Positions 38,475 through 46,327 of a DNA stretch of 64,000 nucleotides are shown here, in pieces. The first letter of the stretch is position 1; each line of letters opens with the position of its first letter. Made by a program: the position numbers and the translations under genes. The stretch spans positions 1-64,000 of the forward strand of contig NZ_CP099975.1 in NCBI RefSeq assembly GCF_024137965.1. Direction: 5' to 3'. The notes under the pieces were generated by a model. That model was not told the origin of the DNA, searched no databases, and was given only the letters and a program-made list of their open reading frames with translations. The DNA is from Halomonas sp. Y3 (GTDB taxonomy: Bacteria > Pseudomonadota > Gammaproteobacteria > Pseudomonadales > Halomonadaceae).

Positions 38475-39395
38475 ATGTCCTGGTCGGTCAGCGATCCCAT
38501 CCAGTATGCCCCGGTCACCCGGCCCTACCGGCGCTGGCTGGCCGTCTCGCTGGCGCTGCTGCTGCACCTGGCGCTGATCGGCGTGGTGGCGAGCTGGCAG
38601 TTCGCCGCGCCGCCCGTCGAGCGCTCTAGCCTCGACGTGGTGCTGGTGAGCCGCCCCGGTGAGCCGCCGGTGGAGGCCGAGGCGATCGCCGAGCAGGACC
38701 AGCAGGCCAGCGGCGAGCAGCAGGAGGAGGCCCAGGCGGAGTCCCTGGCCGCGCCCCTGGAGGAGCTGCCGGCGGTGCAGGAGAGCGTGGCCGACGTGGA
38801 CCCGGCCACCCCGGCCGAGCCGGAGCAGGCGCGCACCGAGCCCGACGCCCGCCCCGACGAGCAGGCACCGCCCGCCGCCGAGAGCACCCGGGAGGTCGAG
38901 ACGCCTCCCGAGCCCCGGGAGAGCGCCCCCCAGGCGGCGGATGCCGCCGCCCCGCCCAGCGCCACGGCCCCCTCGGCGTCCGGCCGCGACCTGCTGGCCC
39001 AGGCCACCCGCAGCATCCGCGAGCAGGGGCTGGCGCCGGAGGCGGCCGGCCAGGCCGGCGAGGCGCCGCAGCTGGCGGCCCAGCGTGCCGCCGAGGCGCG
39101 CTATATCGACGACTGGACTCGGCGGGTGGAGGACTATGGCAACCGGGTGCATCCGGCGCCGCGCCACCTCCAGGGGCAGCTGCGCATCCGCGTGGTGATC
39201 GGCCGTGACGGCGGGCTTCGTCAGGCGGAGGTGGTACAATCCTCGGGACATGCCGAGCTCGACCAGGCCGCGCTGGATACCGTTCACGGTGCGGCGCCCT
39301 ATCGCCCCTTCGATGCGGGCATGGGGAGCCTGGACAGCCTCTCCATTACGCGCGTCTGGCGGTTCGGCCAAGGCAATCACTACGGCGTGCGATAG
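38475..39395 (+). CDS. TonB family protein (TonB3-like)
   Basis: TonB proteins pass proton-motive energy from ExbBD to outer-membrane receptors. This 306-residue protein has a cytoplasmic start, one membrane anchor (about 21-41, LAVSLALLLHLALIGVVASW), a long Pro/Glu/Ala/Gln-rich periplasmic linker (about 60-190), and a C-terminal TonB domain (about 215-300; GQLRIRVVIGRDGGLRQAEVVQSSGH). In P. aeruginosa the gene in this position (tonB3) affects twitching motility and pilus assembly more than iron uptake. No exbB/exbD neighbours are here. It starts 14 nt after gshB (GGGAG ribosome site). Confidence 0.88.
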   Translation: MSWSVSDPIQYAPVTRPYRRWLAVSLALLLHLALIGVVASWQFAAPPVERSSLDVVLVSRPGEPPVEAEAIAEQDQQASGEQQEEAQAESLAAPLEELPAVQESVADVDPATPAEPEQARTEPDARPDEQAPPAAESTREVETPPEPRESAPQAADAAAPPSATAPSASGRDLLAQATRSIREQGLAPEAAGQAGEAPQLAAQRAAEARYIDDWTRRVEDYGNRVHPAPRHLQGQLRIRVVIGRDGGLRQAEVVQSSGHAELDQAALDTVHGAAPYRPFDAGMGSLDSLSITRVWRFGQGNHYGVR

Positions 39396-39412
39396 GACCG
39401 CCGGGGAGTCTC

Positions 39413-39976
39413 ATGCAACATTTCGGTTTGAAGGACCACTTCCTGCTGGCGATGCCGCACCTGGAAGACCCCAATTTCGCCGGTAGCCTCGGCTATCTGT
39501 GCGACCACGACGAGAAGGGCACCATGGGGGTGATCGTCAACCGCCCTCTGGAGCTCACCCTGGAGGCGCTCTTCGAGCAGCTGGAGCTCGGCGGCGAGGA
39601 GAGCCCCCACCGCAACGCGCCGGTCTACTTCGGGGGCCCGGTGCACAAGGATCGCGGCTTCATCCTGCACCGGGGCTCCAGCACCCCCTGGGACTCCAGC
39701 ATCCAGGTCACCGAGGAGCTGGCCCTGACCACCTCCATGGACATGCTCCAGGCCCTGGCGGCCGGCGAGGGCCCCGAGCACTTCCTGGTCTGTCTGGGCT
39801 GCGCCGGCTGGGAGTCCGGTCAGCTGGAGCAGGAGCTGCTCGACAACGCCTGGCTCACCGTGGAGGGGCGCAGCGACATCCTCTTCGAGGTGCCGCCGGA
39901 GCAGCGCCTCAGCGCCGCTGCCGGCATCCTCGGCGTCGACCTCAACCTGATGACCCGCGAGGCGGGCCACTCCTGA
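39413..39976 (+). CDS. UPF0301 protein YqgE (AlgH)
   Basis: A 187-residue cytoplasmic protein of the YqgE/AlgH family, recognised by LKDHFLLAMPHLEDPNFAGSLGYLCDHDEKGTMGVIVNRPL and YFGGPVHKDRGFILH. The biochemical role is unsettled; in Pseudomonas algH was reported to influence alginate and other secondary products. Its stop codon overlaps the ruvX start (TGATG), so the two are coupled, as in most gammaproteobacteria. Confidence 0.92.
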   Translation: MQHFGLKDHFLLAMPHLEDPNFAGSLGYLCDHDEKGTMGVIVNRPLELTLEALFEQLELGGEESPHRNAPVYFGGPVHKDRGFILHRGSSTPWDSSIQVTEELALTTSMDMLQALAAGEGPEHFLVCLGCAGWESGQLEQELLDNAWLTVEGRSDILFEVPPEQRLSAAAGILGVDLNLMTREAGHS

Positions 39977-40419
39977 TGGCGCGCGAGGGCGAGCGGCTGA
40001 TCCTGGGGTTCGACTTCGGTACCCGGCGCATCGGCGTGGCGGTGGGTAACGAGCTGCTGGCCAGCGCTCGGGAGCTCGACCCCCTGCCGGCCCGGGACGG
40101 CATCCCCGACTGGCAGCAGGTGGCCAGGCTGGTGGAGGAGTGGCGGCCGGACCTCTTCGTGGTGGGCCTGCCGCTCACCGCCGAGGGCGAGGAGCAGCCG
40201 ATGAGCACCCGCGCCCGCAAGTTCGGCAAGCGGCTCTTCGGCCGCTTCGGGGTGCCCTGCGAGATGGTCGACGAACGCGGCTCCACCGGCGAGGCCAAGG
40301 TGATCGCCCGGGAGCTCGGCCACCGCGGCAACTACCGGGAGGCGAGCGTCGACGGCATCAGCGCGGTGCTGATCGTCGAGCGCTGGTTCGCCGCCCGGGA
40401 GGGGCTGCCCGGGCGCTGA
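39976..40419 (+). CDS. ruvX: Putative Holliday junction resolvase / pre-16S rRNA nuclease YqgF
   Basis: A 147-residue RNase H-fold nuclease. GFDFGTRRIGVAVG near residue 11 holds the first catalytic Asp, VVGLPLTAEGEEQ follows, and the conserved C-terminal VDERGSTGEAK and SVDGISAVLIVERW contain the remaining acidic residues. YqgF/RuvX is essential in E. coli and processes the 5' end of 16S rRNA; junction resolution is the other proposed role. The start at 39976 overlaps the yqgE stop codon. In Pseudomonas pyrR and pyrB follow on the same strand; here a membrane protein on the opposite strand intervenes. Confidence 0.93.
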   Translation: MAREGERLILGFDFGTRRIGVAVGNELLASARELDPLPARDGIPDWQQVARLVEEWRPDLFVVGLPLTAEGEEQPMSTRARKFGKRLFGRFGVPCEMVDERGSTGEAKVIARELGHRGNYREASVDGISAVLIVERWFAAREGLPGR

Positions 40420-40424
40420 GCGGC

Positions 40425-41048
40425 TCAGGCGGCGGGCGTCAGGTCCTCCACCGAGAGCTCCGTGAACTGCTCGAGAAAGGCCACCAGGGTGGCCGGATGG
40501 TGGAAGCTGGCGTCGAACTCCTCCTGCCGGCCGTCGCGCCGCCGAACCACCCGGGTACGGTACTCGCTGCCCGCCTTGACCACCCTGACGCTGGCCTCCC
40601 GCCCCCCATCGCGCCTGTGCCCCTCCAGGGGCGCCTTGCTGGCGAGCTTGGTCTCCAGCCGGTGACCGTCGGCGATCGCCTTGGCGGTGGCCCAGATCGC
40701 CTGGTCGCGATCGCCGTAGCGGTAGAGGATCACCACCAGCAGCGCCGAGAAGACGGCGCTGGTCAGCATCCAGGTGGCGGTGACGCCGTCCGGTGACGTC
40801 GCGAGCAGGGCGAAGAGCTGCAGCGCGGCGCCTACCGCCAGCACGCCGGCCAGCGGCCGCCACATCCGCGGCCCCATGAAGCCGCGCTGCAGGACATACC
40901 CCCAGAGCCCTACCACCGCCAGGCCGCCGACCACCAGCTGCGCCAGGGCCAGCGGGGTGCCCCCTCCGGCGAGCAGGGCGATCAGGCCGATCAGCAGCAG
41001 CAGGGAATAGAAGACCGCCAGCAGGCGGTAGGCGCGTTGCAGATTCAT
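40425..41048 (-). CDS. Four-pass membrane protein of unknown function
   Basis: A 207-residue protein that I do not assign to a family. The N-terminal half has four hydrophobic helices (about 8-28, 33-55, 63-83 and 90-108), and the C-terminal half (about 110-207) is soluble and charged, with Arg-rich REASVRVV and TRVVRRRDGRQEEF segments and a Phe/His-rich end (FHHPATLVAFLEQFTELS). Residues 112-135 (DQAIWATAKAIADGHRLETKL) form a likely helix after the last membrane span. It sits where pyrR is found in Pseudomonas, between ruvX and pyrB, on the pyrB strand. Confidence 0.7.
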   Translation of the reverse strand: MNLQRAYRLLAVFYSLLLLIGLIALLAGGGTPLALAQLVVGGLAVVGLWGYVLQRGFMGPRMWRPLAGVLAVGAALQLFALLATSPDGVTATWMLTSAVFSALLVVILYRYGDRDQAIWATAKAIADGHRLETKLASKAPLEGHRRDGGREASVRVVKAGSEYRTRVVRRRDGRQEEFDASFHHPATLVAFLEQFTELSVEDLTPAA

Positions 41049-41139
41049 GGGTCACTCCTCCGGCCGACGTGGGGGCGGCGCGCTGGCCGTCCCCTCTGAA
41101 CCTCATCAGCATAGGCGAAGTGGCGCGCCTCGCTACGCC

Positions 41140-42168
41140 TCAGATCTCGCGGTCGTCAACGCCCAGCTTGGCGGGCACGAACCAGCGCACCGGGCGCAGC
41201 TCCTTCTCGATCAGGTCGTCCACCTCGAGCAGGGTGGCGAAGATCGCCATGCGCACCGGGATACCGTTGTCGGTCTGGCGGAAGATCGCCAGGCGGGGGT
41301 CACCGTTGAGGTCCACGTCGAGGTCGTTGGCGCCGGGGCGGCTGTCCCGGGGCAGCGGATGCATGACGATGGTGGTGTCGCTGCAGCGCCGGTCGAGGAA
41401 GGCGCGATCCACGGTGAAGTCCCGGGAGAGACTGAAGCCCTCGCTCATCTCCTCGGTGAAGCGCTCCTTCTGGATGCGGGTGGTGTAGACCACGTCCACG
41501 TCCCGGTAGTCCTGGGCCAGGCTCTCGCGCTGCTCGACGCGGTGGCCCCGGGAGGTGACCAGGTCGATCAGCTGGCTCGGCATCTCCAGGCCCGGCGGGG
41601 CCACCAGGGTGATGCGCATGGGCTCATGCAGGGAGAGCAGCTTGATCAGCGAGTGCACGGTGCGCCCGAACTTCAGGTCGCCGGTCATCAGCACGTGGGC
41701 ACCGGCCAGCTGCTTGCCCAGGCGAGCGAACTCCTTCTCGATGGTGTAGAGGTCGAGCAGCGCCTGGCTGGGGTGCTCGCCGGGGCCGTCGCCGCCGTTG
41801 ATCACCGGCACCTTGATGGCGGCGGCGAACTCCGCCACCGAGCCCTGGTCGGGGTGGCGCATCACGATGGCGTCGCAGTAGCCGCTCATCACCCGGCTGG
41901 TGTCGTAGAGCGACTCGCCCTTGGCCATGGAGGAGAAGGTGAAGCCGGTGGTGTCGCAGACGCTGCCGCCCAGGCGGCAGAAGGCGGCGTTGAAGCTGAC
42001 CCGGGTGCGGGTGCTGGCCTCGAAGAAGAGGTTGCCGAGCACGGCCCCCTCCAGCACGCGGGTGACCTGGCGCCGCTGGGCAATGGGCTCCATGCGGGCG
42101 GCGACCCGCATCAGGTGATCGACGTGGTCACGGGTCAGGGAATCGACGGAGAGCAGGTGGGAACTCAT
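41140..42168 (-). CDS. pyrB: Aspartate carbamoyltransferase catalytic chain
   Basis: PyrB condenses carbamoyl phosphate and aspartate in pyrimidine synthesis. The 342-residue protein has the carbamoyl-phosphate motif FFEASTRTRVSF (residues 48-59), the 80s loop TFSSMAKGESLYDT, DAIVMRHPDQGSVAEFA, VINGGDGPGEHPSQALLDLYTI and, at the aspartate domain, VVYTTRIQKERF and MHPLPRDSRPG. The sequence after HPLPRD (GANDLDVDLNGDPRLAIFRQTDNGIP) is characteristic of a subgroup distinct from E. coli PyrB. No pyrI or pyrC lies beside it. Confidence 0.93.
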   Translation of the reverse strand: MSSHLLSVDSLTRDHVDHLMRVAARMEPIAQRRQVTRVLEGAVLGNLFFEASTRTRVSFNAAFCRLGGSVCDTTGFTFSSMAKGESLYDTSRVMSGYCDAIVMRHPDQGSVAEFAAAIKVPVINGGDGPGEHPSQALLDLYTIEKEFARLGKQLAGAHVLMTGDLKFGRTVHSLIKLLSLHEPMRITLVAPPGLEMPSQLIDLVTSRGHRVEQRESLAQDYRDVDVVYTTRIQKERFTEEMSEGFSLSRDFTVDRAFLDRRCSDTTIVMHPLPRDSRPGANDLDVDLNGDPRLAIFRQTDNGIPVRMAIFATLLEVDDLIEKELRPVRWFVPAKLGVDDREI

Positions 42169-42277
42169 CGGGCGGCCTCGGCTGGCGGGGATGGACGGGC
42201 GCTAGTGTACTCCGCCGCGCCCTTGGCTTCACGGAAGCGTGACTGATCTGAGCTCAGTAGTTTCGCTTGAAACTATT

Positions 42278-42319
42278 TTGATCTCGGTCAAGGCGGCAAG
42301 GCGCATGCGGGTCGATACT
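42278..42319 (+). promoter_or_regulatory. FNR/Anr-like site and -10 for the DUF6455 gene
   Basis: TTGATCTCGGTCAA (42278-42291) matches the FNR/Anr consensus TTGAT-N4-ATCAA at nine of ten positions. A GATACT at 42314-42319 lies where the -10 should be if the site is centred at -41.5, the class II arrangement. The ATG is 65 nt after the site. Confidence 0.6.
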
Positions 42320-42356
42320 GAGCCCAGACATATGATCACCTGACGGGAGCATCACC

Positions 42357-42785
42357 ATGGCCACTGCACAGCTCAAGCGTACAACCTGGTGGGAGCGACT
42401 GACCGAGCGCTGCTACGCCGCCTCCACCCCTCAGCTGGTGCGTGACGTCCAGCACGAGGCGGGCACGACCTACCAGAAGCTGCTGACCGACCTCAACTCT
42501 CCCCTGGAGCGGGGCTTCGAGCGCGAGATGGCTCGGCAGCTGGCGGAGGGGCTGCCGGCCACCTTCGTGCCGGCGAAGACCCTGATGCCGGTGATGATGC
42601 AGCGCTTCGGCCTGCAGGATGCCGAGTTGGCCGCCGAGCCTGGCTACGGCGCCCTGCGTGATACCTGCAACGCCTGCCCCGTGGTGGGCCACTGCTGGCA
42701 GGCCATGCGTGCCGGCGCCGAGGTCGAGGAGTGCCGCGGCTTCTGCCCCAACGCCGAGGCCTTCGAGCGCCGCGCCGCCGAGTGA
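42357..42785 (+). CDS. DUF6455-type cysteine-rich protein (copy 1)
   Basis: A 142-residue soluble protein. The C-terminal part carries the pattern CNACPVVGHCW...CRGFCPNAEAF with five Cys (Cys-x2-Cys-x5-Cys, then Cys-x3-Cys), suggestive of a metal or iron-sulfur site; the N-terminal half is helical and charged. It closely resembles the incomplete gene at the right end of the window, which shares EVLMPAMM/KTLMPVMM, the Cys pattern and the final CRGFCPNAEAF. I recognise the family only as a domain of unknown function. The FNR/Anr-like upstream site suggests expression when oxygen is low. Confidence 0.75.
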   Translation: MATAQLKRTTWWERLTERCYAASTPQLVRDVQHEAGTTYQKLLTDLNSPLERGFEREMARQLAEGLPATFVPAKTLMPVMMQRFGLQDAELAAEPGYGALRDTCNACPVVGHCWQAMRAGAEVEECRGFCPNAEAFERRAAE

Positions 42786-42808
42786 GGGGATACCGCCCTG
42801 CTGCCGAG

Positions 42809-42840
42809 AGCCCTGGCCACGAGCCGGGGCTTCTTGCTTT
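42809..42840 (+). terminator. Terminator of the DUF6455 gene (copy 1)
   Basis: A 9-bp stem (42809-42817 with 42823-42831; one G-U pair) is followed by TTCTTGCTTT. It lies 24 nt after the stop codon and before the end of the convergent LuxR-type gene. Confidence 0.65.
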
Positions 42841-42861
42841 CGGCGCCTCGCCGATGCGGTC

Positions 42862-43656
42862 CTACCCCCGCCGACACAGCCCCACCAGCGCCGCCTTGGA
42901 GCGCACCCCCAGCTTGGCGTAGGCGCGCTTGCGGTAGGTCTCGGCGGTGGAGAGGGCGACATCGAGTGCGGCGGCGGCGGTCTTGAGGGTGTGGCCGCGC
43001 AGAAGAAAGAGGCAGAGCTGGCGCTCGCGGGCGGAGAGCGGCGCCAGCGCCGCGGCCTCCTCGGGGCTTGCGGGCAGGGCGGCGGGGCGCGCCTGGCGGT
43101 AGTGGCGGCGGATCAGGCTGGCCAGCAGGGGCATCAGGGCGCCGAGGGTCGCCAGCTCGTCGGGGCGGAAGCGCCCCCGGCCGAGGTCCCGGTAGAGGTT
43201 GAGGTAGTAGACGACGGGGCCTCCGGGAATCAGCAGCGAGACCTTGTCGGCGAGATCGGGAAAGGCGAAGAGGTGGCGGCGGTAGGCCAGCGACATGGTC
43301 TCGGCCTGCATCGGCGCAAGCTCTCCCGGGGCTTCGTCGCTGCCCTCCGCCAGCAGTTGGCGCAGCCGGGGATAGTGGGGATCCTGGCGGAAGAGCCCGC
43401 CGGCATAGAGGGCGGCGAGGCGCCCGGCCACCTTCGGGAAGCGCGAGTTGTCCACCAGCCGCGTCTCCATCCTGTCGCCTTCGCCATAGGCGAACAGGAT
43501 GCACTGATCGATGCCGGTTCCCCGGTGCAGCAGAGCGATCAGGTCCTCCTTGAAGCGCGGCGTGCCCAGGTGGGCCACGCACTCGGCCGTGGCCGCCAGC
43601 AGGGCGGGCCAGTCGGGGGAGGAGCCTGTCGAGGTCAACGTTGCCAGGAGTGCCAC
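42862..43656 (-). CDS. LuxR-family transcriptional regulator
   Basis: A 264-residue regulator starting at GTG 43656. The C-terminal domain (about 200-262) is a LuxR/GerE helix-turn-helix: LSARERQLCLFLLRGHTLKTAAAALDVALSTAETYRKRAYAKLGVRSKAALVGL. The N-terminal 190 residues have no clear sensor motif but resemble the ligand-sensing halves found in regulators of aromatic catabolism clusters. It is divergent from the flavin monooxygenase gene at 43786 with 129 nt between starts, so control of that gene is likely. No phosphoacceptor domain is visible. Confidence 0.85.
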   Translation of the reverse strand: MALLATLTSTGSSPDWPALLAATAECVAHLGTPRFKEDLIALLHRGTGIDQCILFAYGEGDRMETRLVDNSRFPKVAGRLAALYAGGLFRQDPHYPRLRQLLAEGSDEAPGELAPMQAETMSLAYRRHLFAFPDLADKVSLLIPGGPVVYYLNLYRDLGRGRFRPDELATLGALMPLLASLIRRHYRQARPAALPASPEEAAALAPLSARERQLCLFLLRGHTLKTAAAALDVALSTAETYRKRAYAKLGVRSKAALVGLCRRG

Positions 43657-43724
43657 CTTCGTCGCAGGGCGTGGGGTTTCTGTCCCCTCTTTGCCGGGAC
43701 AATCGGCGGTTCGGCCCGGGGGTA

Positions 43725-43755
43725 GTCTGCCGTCAGACAGCTATTTCGTCAGACA
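43725..43755. promoter_or_regulatory. Candidate operator between the LuxR-type gene and monooxygenase 1
   Basis: A perfect dyad GTCTG-CCGT-CAGAC (43725-43738) is followed by a second CGTCAGACA (43747-43755), a direct repeat of 43731-43739 at a 16-bp interval. This fits a LuxR-type dimer site in the shared promoter region. Confidence 0.5.
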
Positions 43756-43785
43756 ACAGCGCCCAACCCTGACAGGAGAGAGGCC

Positions 43786-45465
43786 ATGCGACCCGCCGGA
43801 CGCTCAGAGACCGATTCGCTCTACTTCGATTATCCGCATTTCCCCTTCGTGCGTCCTCCCGAGCTCGCGGGCCAGGCGGTGCGCCACCGGGTGGCCATCG
43901 TCGGTGCCGGCCCGGTGGGGGTGACTGCCGCCCTGGAACTGGCCCGCCACGGCATCGCCTCGGTGGTGCTGGACGACAAGGCCACCGTCAACGACGGCTC
44001 CCGGGCCATCTGCATCTCCCGCCACAGCCTGGAGCTCCTCCAGCAGCTCGGCGTCGATGCGCCCTTCACGGCGAAGGGGCTGGGCTGGAACCAGGGGCGC
44101 ACCTACTTCCGCGACCGCGAGATCTATCGCTTTCGCATGCCGCACTCCGACCAGGAGCGCTACGCCCCGATGTTTAACCTGCAGCAGCAGTACATCGAGC
44201 AGTTCCTGATCGACAAGGCCCAGGCGAGCGATCTGATCGAGATGCGCTGGCAGAGCGCGGTCACCGGGGTCGAGCAGGAGGCCGACGGCGTGACCCTCCG
44301 GGTAACCACCCCCGAGGGGGAGTACGCGCTGGCCTGCGACTACCTGCTGGCCGCCGACGGCGGGCGCAGCCGCCTGCGCGAGTCGCTGGGGCTCTCCCTG
44401 CACGGCCAGGCCTACGAGGGCCGCTACGTGATCGCCGACGTGCGCCTCAAGTCCGACTTCCCCACCGAGCGCCGCGCCTTCTTCCACTCGAAGGCGCTGC
44501 CCGACGCCACCATTCTGGTCCACCGGCAGCCCGATGATATCTGGCGCATCGACTACCAGCTCGGTCCCGACGAGGACCTGGAGCAGGCGGTCGAGGAGGC
44601 CAGCATCCGCGAGAAGGTGAGCCTGATCATTCGCGAGGTGATGCACGAGAGCGATGAGTGGGAGCTGGAGTGGTGGAGCCTCTACAAGGCCTACACCCTG
44701 GCGCTGGATGACTATCGGCACGGGCGCGTGCTGTTCATCGGCGACAGCGCCCACCTGGTGCCGATCTTCGGCGTGCGCGGGCTCAACAACGGCCTGGCCG
44801 ATGCCGCCAACGCCGGCTGGAAGCTCGCCTGGGTGCTCAAGGGCCAGGCCCCGGAGGCCCTGCTGGACAGCTACAGCCCGGAGCGGCGCGGTGCCACCCT
44901 GGACGTCTTCGCCAACGCCGGCAAGAGCACCCGTTTCATGACCCCGCCGAGTCGCGGCTACCGGCGGATGCGCAACGCTGCCCTGGCGCTGGCCTTCCAC
45001 AACGACTACGCCAGCGGCTTCGCCAACCCCCGCCAGGTCACCCCCTACACCTACGCCGAGAGCCCGCTGACCCTGGCCGACGACCCGGCCTTCGCCGCCG
45101 GCCCGATACCGGGGGCGCCGCTGATCAATCGCCGCCTGGGCGACGACGACTTCCTGCTCGACCACCTGGGCACCGGCTTCACCCTGCTGCACTTCAGCGA
45201 GGATGGGCGCGTCGCGCCGGCCCTGCGGGAGAGCCTCGACAGCCTGCAGGCCCGGGGTCACGACCTCACCCTGCTGCGGGTGGCGCGTTCGCCGGCGGAT
45301 GCCCAGACCCTGGTCGACGTGGATGGCAGCCTGTTCGCCGGCTATGGCGCCGAGCCCGGCAGCGCCTACCTGGCACGCCCCGACCGCCACGTGACGGCTC
45401 GCTGGAAACGCCTCGACCCCACCGCCCTCGAGGCGGCTCTGACGTCCACCCTGGGAGGAGAATGA
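43786..45465 (+). CDS. FAD-dependent aromatic monooxygenase (MhaA/MhpA-like), copy 1
   Basis: A 559-residue class A flavin monooxygenase. FAD motif VAIVGAGPVGVTAALELARHG at about 36-56, NADPH/FAD DG motif LLAADGGRSRLRESLG near 190, and second FAD motif VLFIGDSAHLVPIFGVRGLNNGLADAANAGWKLA near 315, plus a C-terminal thioredoxin-like region (about 430-555). Size and the adjoining small DUF2783 gene match the two-component 3-hydroxyphenylacetate 6-hydroxylase MhaAB of Pseudomonas putida; MhpA-type hydroxylation of hydroxyphenylpropionate is the alternative. Substrate is inferred only. Paralogue of the enzyme at 54588-56315. Confidence 0.82.
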   Translation: MRPAGRSETDSLYFDYPHFPFVRPPELAGQAVRHRVAIVGAGPVGVTAALELARHGIASVVLDDKATVNDGSRAICISRHSLELLQQLGVDAPFTAKGLGWNQGRTYFRDREIYRFRMPHSDQERYAPMFNLQQQYIEQFLIDKAQASDLIEMRWQSAVTGVEQEADGVTLRVTTPEGEYALACDYLLAADGGRSRLRESLGLSLHGQAYEGRYVIADVRLKSDFPTERRAFFHSKALPDATILVHRQPDDIWRIDYQLGPDEDLEQAVEEASIREKVSLIIREVMHESDEWELEWWSLYKAYTLALDDYRHGRVLFIGDSAHLVPIFGVRGLNNGLADAANAGWKLAWVLKGQAPEALLDSYSPERRGATLDVFANAGKSTRFMTPPSRGYRRMRNAALALAFHNDYASGFANPRQVTPYTYAESPLTLADDPAFAAGPIPGAPLINRRLGDDDFLLDHLGTGFTLLHFSEDGRVAPALRESLDSLQARGHDLTLLRVARSPADAQTLVDVDGSLFAGYGAEPGSAYLARPDRHVTARWKRLDPTALEAALTSTLGGE

Positions 45466-45467
45466 TC

Positions 45468-45680
45468 ATGACCGCACCGACGCTGCCCTTCGCCGACCTC
45501 GAACGGGTCTACGAACGCCTGGCCACCACCCTGGATGCGCTGCCGGAGGCCGACGAGAGCCACTTCCTGGCCCAGCTGGCGCTGGCCCTGGCCCACCGGG
45601 TGCCCGACGTCGACCAGGTGATGGCGGCCATCGAGGAGGCCCGCCAGGGGGCGACCCTCGACCAGGACGACCGCGCCTGA
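45468..45680 (+). CDS. DUF2783 small protein, likely monooxygenase partner (copy 1)
   Basis: A 70-residue acidic protein (MTAPTLPFADLERVYERLATTLDALPEA..). GGAGGAG lies 7 nt before ATG 45468; an ATG at 45462 overlaps the upstream stop but is only 1 nt from the ribosome site. DUF2783 proteins adjoin large FAD hydroxylases, and by analogy with P. putida MhaB (about 6 kDa, required for MhaA activity) it is probably a coupling or stabilising subunit. It begins 2 nt after the monooxygenase stop codon and ends 2 nt before the convergent lrp-like gene. Confidence 0.72.
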   Translation: MTAPTLPFADLERVYERLATTLDALPEADESHFLAQLALALAHRVPDVDQVMAAIEEARQGATLDQDDRA

Positions 45681-45682
45681 CG

Positions 45683-46153
45683 TCAGGGCATGGGGATGGC
45701 GGTCTCGTCCTTGATCGCGCGCAGCACGAAGTTGGAGTGGACCTGGGAGATGCCCGGCAGGGTGAAGAGCTTCTCGTTGAGAAAACGATCGTAGGCGGCC
45801 ATGTCCTCGATCACCACCCGCAGCACGAAGTCGGCGTTGCCGGTGGTGGCGTAGCACTGCAGCACCTCCGGGTACTGGGTGACCCGCTCCTCGAAGTCGG
45901 TGGTGCTGTCGATGCTGTGGCGGCGCAGGGTGATCATCACCAGGGCGCAGAGCGGCTGGCCGACCCGGGCCGGGTCCACCAGGGCGGCGAAGCGCTTGAT
46001 CACGCCGCTGGCCTCCAGCGCCTTGACCCGTCGCCAGCAGGCCGCGGGGGAGAGGCCGATCTGTTCGGCGAGCTCCTGGTTGGTGATGCGGCCGTGGCGC
46101 TGGAGCACCTTCAGGATGCGGCGGTCGTGGCCGTCGAGCTGGTCTTCTTGCAT
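45683..46153 (-). CDS. Lrp/AsnC family transcriptional regulator
   Basis: A 156-residue regulator with an N-terminal winged helix-turn-helix (about 3-62; LDGHDRRILKVLQRHGRITNQELAEQIGLSPAACWRRVKALEASGVI) and a C-terminal RAM/ligand domain (about 68-150; VMITLRRHSIDSTTDFEERV, CYATTGNADFVLRVVIEDM). The ATG at 46153 is chosen; a GTG at 46165 adds four residues. It is divergent from the indolepyruvate ferredoxin oxidoreductase gene, a pairing common in Proteobacteria, so it most likely senses an aromatic or branched amino acid or keto acid and controls that gene. Confidence 0.92.
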   Translation of the reverse strand: MQEDQLDGHDRRILKVLQRHGRITNQELAEQIGLSPAACWRRVKALEASGVIKRFAALVDPARVGQPLCALVMITLRRHSIDSTTDFEERVTQYPEVLQCYATTGNADFVLRVVIEDMAAYDRFLNEKLFTLPGISQVHSNFVLRAIKDETAIPMP

Positions 46154-46178
46154 GGGGCATTTCACATCTTGTCGTTAT

Positions 46179-46195
46179 AGGAAAGATCATTTCCT
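46179..46195. promoter_or_regulatory. Candidate Lrp-type operator between lrp-like gene and ior
   Basis: AGGAAAGATCATTTCCT is a dyad with 6-bp arms AGGAAA/TTTCCT around five bases, in an AT-rich stretch between the two divergent genes. The 17-bp length with AT-rich centre fits Lrp-family sites. A TATAGT at 46225-46230 is a possible -10 of the ior gene. Confidence 0.5.
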
Positions 46196-46327
46196 TTCCA
46201 GAATAAAAAAGAAAGCCTGTCTCATATAGTAGCGCTTAGCCGGTTGATTTCGAAAGCACCTTTATCGCCATCGGGTCTAGACTTCGCAGCATACAACGAT
46301 AACGAACCCTTGACCGAGGTGGCGACC

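Noticed and set aside
42357..42785. Ferredoxin or rubredoxin
   Set aside because: The Cys spacing does not match the 2Fe-2S, 4Fe-4S or rubredoxin patterns; only a general metal-binding possibility remains.
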